Part shown: piece after piece, positions 11,001 to 20,835 of the stretch
How positions within the stretch are numbered: the first letter of the stretch is position 1
Layout: each line of letters starts with the position of its first letter
Origin: Psococerastis gibbosa
Taxonomy: Eukaryota; Arthropoda; Insecta; Psocodea; Psocidae
Reading direction: 5' to 3'
DNA length: 64,000 nucleotides
NCBI GenBank assembly: GCA_963971405.1
Contig: OZ020484.1
Coordinates: forward strand, 28,232,770 to 28,296,769
Position numbers and translations under genes: made by a program
Notes under the pieces: model-generated
Databases searched by the model: none
Told to the model about the DNA's origin: nothing
What the model saw: the letters and a program-made list of their open reading frames with translations, nothing else

Positions 11001-12800
11001 GTATGTATATAGATTTTAGGAAACATTCTAACTTCCGTAAATATTATCCGATTTTTATTAAACTTGGTACAAAAATTGATCATACAAATGTCTTGATCGA
11101 GTTCGTTAACCAGCAAGATCCATTAGTTCCAAGATGGCGGCCGATTAAAACCTTATATAATTCATATCTCAGTTAGTATTGGTTGCTGAGGAATGAAATA
11201 AAATCTGATCAAAAGCCCATATTATTATCTACGATATTGGTTATCACCACTATTTACGACAAATCAACGATTACAAGATGGCGTCCAGTCAATGTGAAAA
11301 TAATTTGATAAGTAAAAGTTCATTGTGGTTCAAATTTGGAACACAAGAGTGTTTTGTATGTTGATGTTGTGGTTGCAGAATGAAGTATTTTTTATTTTTA
11401 TTACTTAGCGGGGTCTGCGCTGGCATAGAATCTCCCTACACCTGATCGGCCAGAGCCGAAAAGGATTTTTAATCTTCCATTGTAATACTAGATTTTTATC
11501 CGTACTCGCGACGGACGATTCTCCTAGTGGTGATTTGCCAACGTGTTTTACAATTGTAGGGATAAGGCTCAGTGAATAGTCGGCGCAAAACTACAGAGTC
11601 TAATTCAGGAGATTTCTATAATCTGGCGTGTCTAGGGGAAACCCGTGCACTTTTGTACGGTCGGCTTCACGCCAGTTTCCGAAATTGTCGAAAAATCTAC
11701 AAGAAATCTTCTTCTAGCCTTATGTCTGCAATAGAAAAGACGTTGGAAAATCGTGACTGCGACGATTGCGAGAATCGTCCGTGTGTACAGGGCCTTATAT
11801 CTTATATATCGGCTTGCCTGCCTATTATTATTATTATAAATAAATTAGGCTCCTGAAGAAATTTGTTATGCAAATAAATAAAGTGGTACTTAACCCAAAA
11901 ACAAATTAGTTCCCAGAAGCTCGGCCACAAATGCCTTGGCGACTAATGTCCATATGCCGATGCTAACAATCGTTAGTCCACCAATCTGAAAAGAAAAATT
12001 ATGCGCTTACTGTATGTTAATTGACGTTATTAGCTTTGCTAACACGGGACTGCATCTAGTTGAATGTTTATGGCATGAAGAAGTCCCACCTATATTGGGC
12101 GGTTTCGTACCTACCGGAAATAAGCCCCTACGGGCACCAAACTAAAATTTTCTTAGAACCCCAGGAATACGCCAAACAGAGTCATTACTATTTAAATGCT
12201 TCAGATTGTATTAAATCGTTCTTAAAGTTAATCTGTCTGCTGTAAAATTCTGCGAATGTTCGTATTGGCCTACTGACAGGGCCGTGCCCAGGGGGGTGGT
12301 CCATGGGGTCCGGACCCCCCACCCCCCCGAAATTATTTTTCGTATGTACACCTGCATGGTTTGAAGAATTTATCAATTAATTCATTAGTAAATTACGTTA
12401 AAAAAATTTTTTGGACTCCCCCCCCCCCCCCCCGAAATCAAACCCTGGGCACGGCCTTGCGGCTACTGGTTATTTTTGTAGTATTGATTCACGTACTCTT
12501 AGAGTAGAAACTGTAGTTAAATATACGGTAGTTGGGTTATTGACAGGAAATGTTATTATATTATTATTCCGTGCCTCTGCCCCTGAAAAATGCTACTCGA
12601 AAAAATTCTGCATATTTTTTTAAAATAGCCACATTGGAAATTTTTAAATTTATGTTTCGAAAATACAGTACACATACAATTGCCGGATCTATATTTTGAT
12701 TGACTTCTAAGTAACTTACAAATATGGCGAAATTTGCGAAGAATAAAGAGTACTTCATCAAAGTTCCACATCCTTCTGTTCCGTCTTTACCCAGCGCCAT
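7849..12800 (-). CDS. Tetraspanin (5 coding exons found; 3' terminal exon missing)
   Basis: Reverse-strand join of 12720-12800, 11895-11985, 10695-10795, 9279-9455 and 7849-8073 gives 225 residues with every splice phase closing on GT-AG boundaries. Seen: TM1 (about 17-42), TM2 (59-80) followed by the GCLGAIKE motif, TM3 (92-114), and a large extracellular loop with the diagnostic CCG at 153-155 and six cysteines (153, 154, 172, 173, 185, 199). The start of TM4 (211-225) follows. Family knowledge: tetraspanins are four-pass proteins that organise integrins, receptors and other partners in membrane microdomains. The protein looks like insect CD63/CD151/Tsp-type members, but a precise orthologue is not claimed. 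The last exon, finishing TM4, was not found. Introns hold SINE and MITE copies. Confidence 0.93.
8437..8875. mobile_element. Palindromic MITE family A, copy A1 (intronic, with SINE-tail insert)
   Basis: Outer ends GGCGGGGTTTCCACCGACCT and AGGTCGGTGGAAACCCCGCC are inverted repeats flanked by TTA on each side. A second, inner pair of the same ends lies at about 8508-8536 and 8779-8806, so one copy is nested in another. A SINE 3' end (TAGGTTGGCTTACTAATAGA) sits at 8537-8592. Lies in a tetraspanin intron. Confidence 0.75.
8990..9045 (+). repeat. SINE 3'-end fragment
   Basis: GGTTGGCTTAGTAATAGAGC followed by an A/T-rich TATTTATTTA tail matches the 3' end of SINE copy S1. The tRNA-like head is absent. 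Confidence 0.6.
9279..9455 (-). CDS. Tetraspanin coding exon 4 (TM3, start of large loop)
   Basis: Acceptor ttttcctatag, donor ACA|gtaagt. 59 codons, phase 0 at both ends. Encodes hydrophobic TM3 (YFIAVFILFVTLLVGG) and the charged helix opening the large extracellular loop. Confidence 0.93.
9880..10133. mobile_element. Palindromic MITE family B, copy B1
   Basis: Ends GGTGGCTATTCCACCGGCGA and TCGCCGGTGGAATAGCCGCC are inverted repeats. The arms include CATAACTTATCTATTATAAA and its complement. The element folds into a near-complete hairpin in the intron between tetraspanin exons 3 and 4. Other copies are at 42250-42526 and 61503-61672. Confidence 0.75.
10214..10348. mobile_element. Short MITE, family H copy 1
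   Basis: 135 bp with inverted ends AAGGCCGTGCCCAGG and CCTGGGCACGGCCTT. A second member is at 12279-12458. The preceding C (CAAGGCC..) gives hAT-like termini, but no clean 8-bp target duplication is visible here. Confidence 0.65.
10695..10795 (-). CDS. Tetraspanin coding exon 3 (TM2 and GCLGAIKE motif)
   Basis: Acceptor gattgttttgtag, donor ATG|gtaaga. 101 bp, completing a codon split after its first base. Encodes TM2 and the intracellular G-C-L-G-A-I-K-E-I-K-C segment typical of the family. Confidence 0.93.
11563..11803. mobile_element. Possible MITE related to the 35617-35759 element
   Basis: The left end GATAAGGCTCAGTG and right end CCGTGTGTACAGGGCCTTAT resemble the ends of the element at 35617-35759 (AAGGCTCGGTACACA and GTGTGTACCGGGCC). 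The internal arms are diverged. Confidence 0.35.
11895..11985 (-). CDS. Tetraspanin coding exon 2 (end of TM1, small loop)
   Basis: Acceptor tttttcttttcag, donor TTTTTGG|gttaag. 91 bp, ending one base into a codon. Encodes IGGLTIVSIGIWTLV and the start of the small extracellular loop. Confidence 0.9.
12279..12458. mobile_element. Short MITE, family H copy 2
   Basis: Ends GGGCCGTGCCCAGG and CCTGGGCACGGCCTT match family H copy 1. It contains GGTCCGGACC and a long C run. Flanks GCCTACTG and GGCTACTG differ at one of eight bases, consistent with an aged 8-bp hAT-type target duplication. Lies in tetraspanin intron 1. Confidence 0.65.
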
Positions 12801-12807
12801 TTTTTAT
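12720..12807 (-). CDS. Tetraspanin coding exon 1 with start codon
   Basis: The ATG is at 12800-12798, preceded by seven leader bases and an acceptor (tgttttatttcag|ATAAAAA), so the gene has at least one earlier untranslated exon. 27 codons start MALGKDGTEGCGTLMKYSLF. The donor is TTT|gtaagt. The N-terminal Gly/Cys segment before TM1 fits palmitoylated tetraspanin N-termini. Confidence 0.9.
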
Positions 12808-13943
12808 CTGAAATAAAACAAATTTTGTGTTAGACAGTATGCTTAGATACCTAACGCTTAATTAAAAATATAATAATATTTAAATATTATTTAATTGAAT
12901 CCGTCGGTCTACCCTTCAGAGCTACCATTATAGTAGGCAATAAGAATTGCTTGTATGGACAGAAAAATGGAAATAGTTTTCGTAATTACTGTATGTGCCT
13001 GGCATTATATTTATATATTAATATTTTAATTTCATCTTTATTGTATTGGTGGGCACTGGGCTTGGACAATCCTACAGCCCTGTCGTACACGCCATTAGCT
13101 ATGAAAGGGGGTACCGAAACTATGTACGGTAACATATTTGTCATTTTTATTTCTTTTCGTTGCACATTTTCTTATAGTCATTTTTTTTTAAATTATCGTT
13201 TTTATAATTGTGAAATCCCCCCGCATGCAAAATTCCATCGAGTTCCGAAAATATTTTGTCCTCCGTCATCTTGGAATATAGCCGCGTTTTGAATTTTGAA
13301 ACCCTAAAAATAACCTTGGATCCACCCCTGATACTGGTAGTAAAAGTATTTTTACCACTCACAATTAGGTTACAAAAAAATAAAAACTATTTCACAATCC
13401 ACGGGAGACCGTTCTCTTCCAACCATGGGTTGATCATATGGTACATTGTTTTTGTAAAGATGGAAATAAACCATTCATTCATTGGTCAAGCCATCTCTAA
13501 ATGAACCTCCCCTTGACGGATTATGTAGCTATCGCGGGACACCCTGTTTTGTACAACAGAATAAATGCATAGTATATGGTTCTCCAAGTCAGTTCTGGTG
13601 CGACTGCAAGTTTGCTTCATGCAGCCCTAATCCTTTTTACATAGAATTTAGATTTCGTCAGACCTAATATTCATTGAGTCAAATCAAATCATACGGGCTT
13701 CAATGATTATTCAAATACAGTGCTAGTGATATTTAAACCTGAAAGCTGTTCAAATAAAAATCTCTATTGGCCTGTCGCTTGGTAGGTAGGCTACACATTT
13801 TCGCGCGTAATCAGTGAATGTTATGAATGCGGATAAAAGTTTACGGCGTGAAGGATGAATTAGCAGAATCGTACGCTATTTTGCTGCAGTGAAACAATGA
13901 ATCATTCAGGTACGATTTTTACGTATGTGACCTGTCTGTCAGG
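12808..13943. other. No recognised gene
   Basis: AT-rich putative intronic sequence. The longest open reading (12951-13292) is low-complexity and lacks coding features. No repeat copy was matched within the window. Confidence 0.4.
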
Positions 13944-14150
13944 ACCTGTGGAGAAGTGGTACAGACTCCGACTTTCACCCGAAAGGGTGTTGGTTCGAGT
14001 CCCACACTGACTACATTTTCTGGCCATGCTTCAGAGGACATGTAAAGCGGGCGGTCCCGGGTCATCCTAGTTGAGTGTAAGAGCTTTATAGGCCTAACTC
14101 CGCTAGGTTGGCTTAGTAATAGAACAACAAAAAGTCAAGATTATTATTAT
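13944..14150 (+). mobile_element. tRNA-derived SINE, copy S2
   Basis: The head GAGAAGTGGTACAGACTCCG is followed by the B box GGTTCGAGTCCC, body ATTTTCTGGCCATGCTTC and GCGGTCCCGGGT, and the 3' end GTTGGCTTAGTAATAGAACA with an A/T tail. Near-full-length match to S1. Confidence 0.8.
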
Positions 14151-14321
14151 GGATTTAACTCGGGAATCATTTTTCATTTCTTGAGCGACCTCATACGAAC
14201 ATACCCTCTTAACAGTATATAATTGTCTTGGGGATAAATTTCGGCTGTTGATGAGACAGTTGCAAAGATTGGGCGGATATACATATAACAAAAGGCACAC
14301 TGATGGAGCCGTTTTGGAAAT

Positions 14322-14598
14322 TTGTGTTAGCTGTTTTTTGGAGTAAAACCACCCGAAATCGAGAAAAAAACCAAAACAGCCCTAAATAAAATTTTTGTGA
14401 AACTGAATTCCATATTTAACCAAAATCTATCGTCTAGTTTGCTCACAAATTGACGGACAGACGGACAGTCATTTCGTAAAAAACACTTTTTTGGTTCCTG
14501 GGACCTCAAAACGTGTAAATCCGTTGTAATCTCGAAATCGAATTTTTTGACCAACACAAAGCTTTCCTTATACTAGCGTGTAACTGGGAAAGCAATTA
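14322..14598 (+). repeat. Dispersed repeat family C, partial copy 3
   Basis: Shares TTTTGGTTCCTGGGACCTC, CAAAACGTGTAAATCCGTTG and CACAAAGCTTTCCTTATACT with family C copy 1. About 270 bp remain. Confidence 0.65.
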
Positions 14599-15405
14599 GC
14601 AGAAGAGCTTCCTCTACATTTCTACTATATTTATATTATAACACATAAACGTTTAAGGCTTTCCCCCTTACGATTGTTTCCTAGTACTGTATGAATGTTT
14701 TGTTCTTCAAATTCAATTTATTTCAGAGGTTTTGTTAGCAAGGTGACAATAGATATATAGAATATAGAATGACCGATGGTAATGGAGACCCTTTTATTTT
14801 TCTCTAGTAGGCCTATATCTCATGTGAACCTAGCATCGGCTCCAGGTTAGGTAAACAATATGATGCGATACGTAAAGTAGGCTAAATATAGCCCGCCCAA
14901 CTGCATTGCATGACACACGCTGACAGCGATAGCCATAGAAGAATTTAATCATAGCTGAGTGTTCTGTGTGTTGGGTGTGGGCTGCTGTGCAATGCCAATT
15001 AGCGAAACACACTGTTGGTCATAGATGAACCAATTACATACAGCCTACTGTGGAACTTAGGATGTGTTCGCGATAACGCACTGGAATATTAGTTATTACG
15101 AGATTTCAAATATTGGCGCGTATAGCAGAAGAAGGCTGCCGCCATTTCTCACCTACGAGTTGCAGTTCAAAACTTGTAGTAGTCCGATCCGGAAAAAATC
15201 AAGAAATGAAAGGTATTTTTGATAGTTAAATGTTTATTATAAAAAGGTGAAATATATTAATATTATTCAAAACATGGTCCAAACGAGCCAGATGATTCAG
15301 TGTTTAAAAGACTCTGTCGCATCTCTACAGTCTACATACAGTAACGTATCGTAAGTTATAATATAATAGGCCTATCATTTGCCACATAGGCATTATACAA
15401 AAAAG
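14599..15405. other. No recognised gene
   Basis: Mixed-composition sequence between a family C fragment and the BEL/Pao relic. It might include that element's leader or LTR remains, but no paired LTR was recognised downstream. Confidence 0.35.
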
Positions 15406-15960
15406 ATGACTACTCCAGAAGAGAAAAGGAAAATCTTATTAGATAAAAAGAAGAAGGCTTTATTTTGAGAGTTAACCCTAATAAATGATGAAACTAGCAA
15501 AAGTGGCATGACTACTGCACAGGCCCAGAGTTACTTACGAATGCTTGATCGAATTGAAACCGCATACAGAAACGTAAACGAGGATGTGCTGAAACACAAT
15601 TCAGAGTACACACAGCATATGGTGTCATCTAAGGACTAAGCACATTCTCCCAAATTATATTCGGAATAGGCAACAGCTGTTACAAAGTTATAGGCGATAA
15701 CTCAGCCACACCTAAAACTGTTACAGCGCCAATGCCCTTGCAAAAAATCTCAATAGAGGCCTTTGACGGTTCAATTGAAAAAATTCGAGAGTTTATACCA
15801 TTGTACGATGAGGTTACACAAGTCTGCAATGTCAATTACTGAAAAATTGACCTATTTACGGTCTTTAACAAGAAAAGAGGCTCTAGCTTTAATCAGCTCA
15901 TAATTCATATGAGATTAAAGATACGAACTACTCCCCAGCTTATAAAGCTTTGGTAGACAG
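15406..15960 (+). pseudogene. BEL/Pao retrotransposon gag-like relic
   Basis: Begins at an ATG with a Lys/Glu-rich stretch and continues across several stops. 15735-15800 reads like the DUF1759 region of Pao-type gag (P-L-Q-K-I-S-I-E-A-F-D-G-S), and 15835-15960 continues in shifted frames (T-E-K-L-T-Y-L-R-S-L). In-frame stops and at least two frameshifts make it non-functional. Gag passes straight into the late reverse-transcriptase region, so the protease and most of the polymerase are deleted. Confidence 0.75.
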
Positions 15961-15971
15961 GTACGGCTCCG

Positions 15972-17426
15972 ATGAATCTGTCCGAGAATGAAGGGAGGCA
16001 ATACCCTCTTGCCGCTGCAGCTATTAAGAGCTGTACTCTTATGGACGATACTGTAAGTGGTGGTAATTCTGTCGATGAAGCTAAACAGCTTAAAGCTCAG
16101 CTCATAGCTCTTCTAGCCAAAGGAAGCTTCCAGTTAAGAAAATGGTCATCAAGCCACCTGGAAGTCATTGCCGACATTCCAGATTGCGACTTAGAGAAGC
16201 CTCTCATGTTCGAATCTGGGGACCCAGTTTTTAAGATACTCGGTCTATTGTGGCTACCCTCTGCGGACTCGTTCAGCTTCAAAGTGCAACAGTTCACAGA
16301 GACTTCTACCAAGCGTTCTCTCCTTGGTTACTTAGACCGCTTGTTCGATCCACTAGGTTTACTTGGACCTAGCATTTTCTTCGCGAAAAGGATTATTCAG
16401 CAATTGTGGGTGAATAAGCTAAACTGGGACGATGATATCGGACCTGGCATGCTATTTCAGTGGAATGAATTTCTTCGTGCCATTGAAAACTTGTCGCTTC
16501 TAAGAAAACCAAGATGTCTGCACGTTCAAAACGCATCAGTCACCATAGTTGGATTTTGCGATGGTTCATCCGTAAGATATGCAGCTTGCGTGTATGCTGT
16601 CGTGAAGAAAAATGGCTCCTGCAGCAGCCATTTACTGATGTCCAAATCCCGCCTGGCTCCATTGCATACAGTGCAAACTATTCCAAGAATAGAATTGCTT
16701 AGCGCTCATCTCCAATGTCAACTTCTGGACTACTTACTACAGGCCGTGCCTGCATTCGCTGAGAAACGACCTATATTGTTCTCAGATAGTCAAGTAGCTC
16801 TAGCTTGGATTCGCACTAGTCCAAGCGAACTTAATATTTTTGTGGCTAATCGTTGTGTCTTTGTTCAGAAGATTTTGCGCAAATATTCTGCCGAGTTTCT
16901 CTTTTTGCTACATGCTGGTCCGAGGACCACGCAGTGCTTCATGACTAGGACCTACTGGATCCTCAGTGCACATTCGCTAATTCGTCAGAGAATCCATCGT
17001 TGTGTGAACTGTCACCGTTTTGATGCTAAACCAGTGAACCTGTTCATGGCTGATCTTCCGCCCAGCAGAGTTACTGCCTCGCTGGCATTCAGCAAGGTGT
17101 CGACAGATTTCGCCGGCTGGCTTCAGACTAGACCCTCTTCGCTGCGGCGCAGTCCAGTCATGAAGAGCTACATGTGCATATTTGTATGTCAAAGTTATAA
17201 GGCGGTGCATATTGAAGCTGTCAACAAGCTCACTACTCCAGCTTTTCTAGCTGCTTCCACCAGATCACTTCGCGTCGAGGACTCCCGTCTGACATATATT
17301 CAGATTTCGGACGAAATTACGTGGGAGCAGACCGTTATACCGATTTTCTGCGTTCAAATCAGGCCGACATATTCACTCACGCTATGTCGCTGTCAGTCAA
17401 CTGGCATTTCTCGCCAGCACCACTAG
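15972..17426 (+). pseudogene. BEL/Pao retrotransposon pol fragment (late RT, A17/RNase H, integrase)
   Basis: A 484-codon open reading. Seen: the end of reverse transcriptase (residues 11-75) with the active-site pair as LMDD at 23-26, where the family has YxDD; a Pao-type A17 region with FDPLGLLGP (125-133); RNase H-like residues Asp197, Glu241 and Asp272; an integrase zinc-finger CxxC (344-347) lacking its His pair; and the start of the integrase core at Asp379. A frameshift near 17300 moves the rest of the core into another frame, traceable to about 17460. Family knowledge: BEL/Pao elements are LTR retrotransposons of animals. This copy lacks protease, the RT fingers and both LTRs, so it is dead. 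Confidence 0.88.
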
Positions 17427-18651
17427 CACCCCATTTCAATGGTTTGACTGAAGTAGTCAGTAGTCAGTAGTCTTGGCAGTAGTGAGCAGTATTCCATATT
17501 GGGACTTTTCAAGCGGTGATGGGAACCGCCCTAAGCCGAAACTTTCACTATGAAATTGTTCCTAAACCAAAACAAGCAAAACTACCATGTTTACATGTTT
17601 CACAATGGGTTCGGTCTTAAAGACAATAGTTCATTGAAATGTTACAATTTAGGGGCCGAGTATTGCATTTCTTAGAGGCAGCAATTTTATTATTGGGACA
17701 TGTGAGGGGGGTCAATAAAAGCTTAACCTCAAGTTTGTGGGGTCGCCACGCTTGTCCCCGGCCACCATCTTAGAAAAAGGGGTGTAAACATTTTTTTCGC
17801 AATATCTCGGAAACTATGCGTCTTACAAAACATTTGTAGTGTCCTAATTTATGGCAAATTGTTTTGCCTGCAAATATGTCAATATAACTTTTCACCCTAA
17901 ATTAAAAATTAAAGAAGTTATAAGCAAAAAAGTAAGAAAAGTTTTATAACAATTTTCTTTTTTGCTCTATAACATTTTTTTTATACATTTTACAAAAAAA
18001 TTACCTCAGACCAATCTTGTAGATGATCTTTTGAGGAAATTTTTTCGCTATAACTTTTTTTATTTCATTCATTTAAAACGCTGTTACAGCGCTACAAAGT
18101 TGACCGGGCTCGTCAATGTTCATGAGAATCCGGTCGAAATGAAATGTTTAATTTATTTTTTATTTTATTGTATATATATTCTTACAAAAATTTTGTTAAA
18201 TTCGTACAACATCACTTATTCATTCCTAACTCTTTTCCCCGCTACCTATGAGATAGTCTGTAGGCGTTTTTTTACGTGGTATCCCCAGTAGGCCTACTCC
18301 ACGGACGGCTTATAACGTAATCCTCGACATCATAATATTTTTAATCACTTATTAGCTAGCTGCTTTTCTTCGATGGTCCAGGCTGTGGCTCAGAATCTAA
18401 ATCAACGTCAAATGTGAAAGTTTGAGGAATGACGGGAGTTAAAATTGGAGTCATAGTTGGATTTTATTCTTCAAATTCAAAGCCCCAATCTTCAGGATTT
18501 TGATATCTTCCGAGCCACGACTAGACCTGGTGATATACTCGGAGACTGTGAAAACGAGCAGCATCTTGTATTGGAGGCAGCGATGATAAATTAAATGAAT
18601 TTTTAGACACTGTCTTGGCAAATCGTTGATGTCGAGGACTACGTTATAAAT

Positions 18652-18809
18652 AAATAATAAATAAGGACTTTTTGTTGTTTCTATTACTAAGCCAACCTAA
18701 CGGAGTTAGGACTAAAAAGCCCTCTCTTACTCTCAACTAGGAAGACCCGGGACCGCCTGCTTTACATCCCCTCCGAAGCATGGGCCAGAAAATGTAGCCA
18801 GTATGGTTA
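18652..18809 (-). mobile_element. tRNA-derived SINE, copy S3 (reverse, 5' truncated)
   Basis: Reverse complement of the S1/S2 body: TTCTATTACTAAGCCAACCT, GACCCGGGACCGCC and CCAGAAAATGTAG. The tRNA-like head is missing. It interrupts the right arm of the large inverted repeat, so it is younger than that element. Confidence 0.75.
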
Positions 18810-19419
18810 TAAGCAAGATGTCCGCGGAGTAGACCTACTGGGAATACCACGCAAAAAAAAGCGCCTACAGACTCTACCTCATAGGCAGCGGGGAAAAGAG
18901 TTAGGGATGAATATGTAAAGTTGTACGAATTTAACAAAAATTTTGCAAGAATATATATATAATAAAATATAAAATAATAAGTTAAACATTTCGTTTAGAC
19001 CGGATTCTCATGAACATTGATGAGCCCAGTCGACTTTAGAGCGCTGTAACAACGTTTTTAATGAATGAAATAAAAAAAGTTATAGCGAAAAAATTTCCTC
19101 AAAAGATCATCTACAAGATTGGTCTGAGGTAGTTTTTTTGTAAAATGTATAAATAAAATGTTATAGAGCAAAAAAGAAAATTGTTATCAAAATTTTCTTA
19201 ATTTTTTGCTTATAACTTCTTTAATATTTAATTTAGGGCGAAAAGTTATATAAACATATTTGTAGGCAAAACAATTTGCCATAAATTAGGACACTACAAA
19301 TGTTTTGTAAGACGCATAGTTTCCGAGATATTGCGAAAAAAATGTTTACACCCTTTTCTCTAAGATGGCGGCCGGGGGACAAGCGTGGCGATCCCACAAA
19401 CTTGAGGTTAAGCTTCTAT

Positions 19420-19988
19420 CCCAACAAAAACACTCCGTGTAAAAACAGGCCAAGTTCCAAACACCGATCTTGCAAAAAGTTTAGCCATTCAAAGTAATGA
19501 GATCTTAAATTTGGCCAAGTTCTTTGGCCATTTAAAGTTATGAGATAGGGATGAGGGCCAAGTTCATAGGGCACAGGATTTTTTAAATTATATGGCTGCG
19601 TTTTAGATAACTTGGCCTGGGTCTTAACCTAAAAAAGAGCACAACTTCACCAGGAGCGTCTTATTTTCATACGAATAGGCGACCCAGTAATTGTATTCTA
19701 GCCTTAATGACGGTATCGAAATATTTATTGGTTTCCAATGAATTTACGAGACTGGTTTTGAATAGCACAGTCCTAAAACATCATTTGCCAGGCCAAGTTA
19801 TCGAAAACGCAGCCATATAATTTGAAAAATCCTGTGACCTATGAACTTGGCCCTCATCCCTATCTCATAACTTTAAATGGCCAAAGAACTTGGCCAAATT
19901 TAAGATCTCATTACTTTGAATGGCTAAACTTTTTGCAAGATCGGTGTTAGGAACTTGGCCTGTTTTTACACGGAGTGTTTTTGTTGGG
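19420..19988. mobile_element. Palindromic element nested inside the 3.6-kb inverted repeat
   Basis: Ends CCCAACAAAAACACTCCGTG and CACGGAGTGTTTTTGTTGGG are exact inverted repeats. Arms of about 190 bp (CTTTGGCCATTTAAAGTTAT and complement, TAACTTGGCC and complement) surround a 170-bp centre. The arms are near identical, so the insertion looks young. Confidence 0.75.
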
Positions 19989-20201
19989 ATCTCATAAATT
20001 TTTGCAGTAGGTCTACTTGTGCCATCATACGTTTAATATAACACAAGTAATGTACGATTGGATGTAGGCGAACTGCTAGACGGACGCTGCTGTTTGTAAG
20101 TTAAGTTGGGGCACCGTGGTGTACACTGGCTGAGGTCTCAATCTTTAATGCAAAGTCGCAAAGTAATGTAATCACCACGGTTAAGGTTAAGGCAAGGATT
20201 T

Positions 20202-20372
20202 GAACATCACAACAAGAAAAACAAAAACAACAACAACAGCAGAAAGAACAGCAGCAGCAGCAGAAACAACAACAACAGCGGAAACAGCAGCAGCAACAAC
20301 AGCAAAAACAACAGCAGCAGCATAAACTACAACAGCAACAGAAACTACTACAGCAACAACAACAGCAATAAG
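20202..20372. repeat. Imperfect CAA/CAG trinucleotide tract
   Basis: About 170 bp of CAR triplets with regular AAA interruptions. In one plus frame it reads as a Gln-rich, Lys-spaced stretch ending in TAA. A TGA lies just upstream and there is no start codon. The mix of CAA and CAG is more coding-like than a pure microsatellite, but no gene context supports it. Confidence 0.7.
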
Positions 20373-20449
20373 GCATGAAAGCACACATTACCATGCAACA
20401 TGCATCTAAGAACTACAAGCCGCATTAGTTTTTTATTTCTCCGCTGTTT

Positions 20450-20835
20450 TTCAGGTACGACAGCGAATATTTTGGATTTTGGAAGTTTGCTGTTAGTTTT
20501 AGTTTATTACCTACCTACATGCAAAATTTCATATTTCTAGAAGGGATGTCATATTAGGAAAAGCTCAGAGTAAGCACATTTTGCGCTGTAGTTCAGAAAC
20601 GGCAGCAGATATTTTGGATTTCATAAATTTTCTGTTGGTTTGAATAGATTAACTAACTACACGCAAAATTTCAGGTTTCTAGGTCCAGCGGATGTCATAT
20701 TAGAAAAAGCTCGGAATAAGCACATTTTGCGCTGTAGTTCAGAACGACAGCAGATATTTTGGATTTCATAATTTTTCTGTTGGTTTGAATATATTACCTA
20801 ACTACACGCAAAATTTCAAGTTTACAGGTACAGTA
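20450..20835. repeat. Tandem repeat, about 140-bp unit, roughly 2.7 copies
   Basis: Each unit contains a GACAGC-type start, ATATTTTGGATTT, CTGTTGGTTTGAAT, a CTACACGCAAAATTTCA stretch and, in the first two units, GATGTCATATTAG and AAGCACATTTTGCGC. Units lie at about 20450-20580, 20581-20726 and 20727-20830. Confidence 0.65.

Noticed and set aside
5484-14150. B-box sites at 5540 and 14000 as true tRNA genes
   Set aside because: Acceptor stems do not close and both continue into the shared SINE body and tail.
16097-17210. Other short readings overlapping 15972-17426
   Set aside because: Shadows of the BEL/Pao pol fragment in other frames.
20101-20394. Cys-rich or Ala/Val-rich minus-strand readings
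   Set aside because: Produced by translating the CAA/CAG triplet tract on the opposite strand; low complexity, no gene features.
20450-20835. CRISPR-like array
   Set aside because: Units are about 140 bp, diverged and directly tandem without unique spacers; the genome is eukaryotic.
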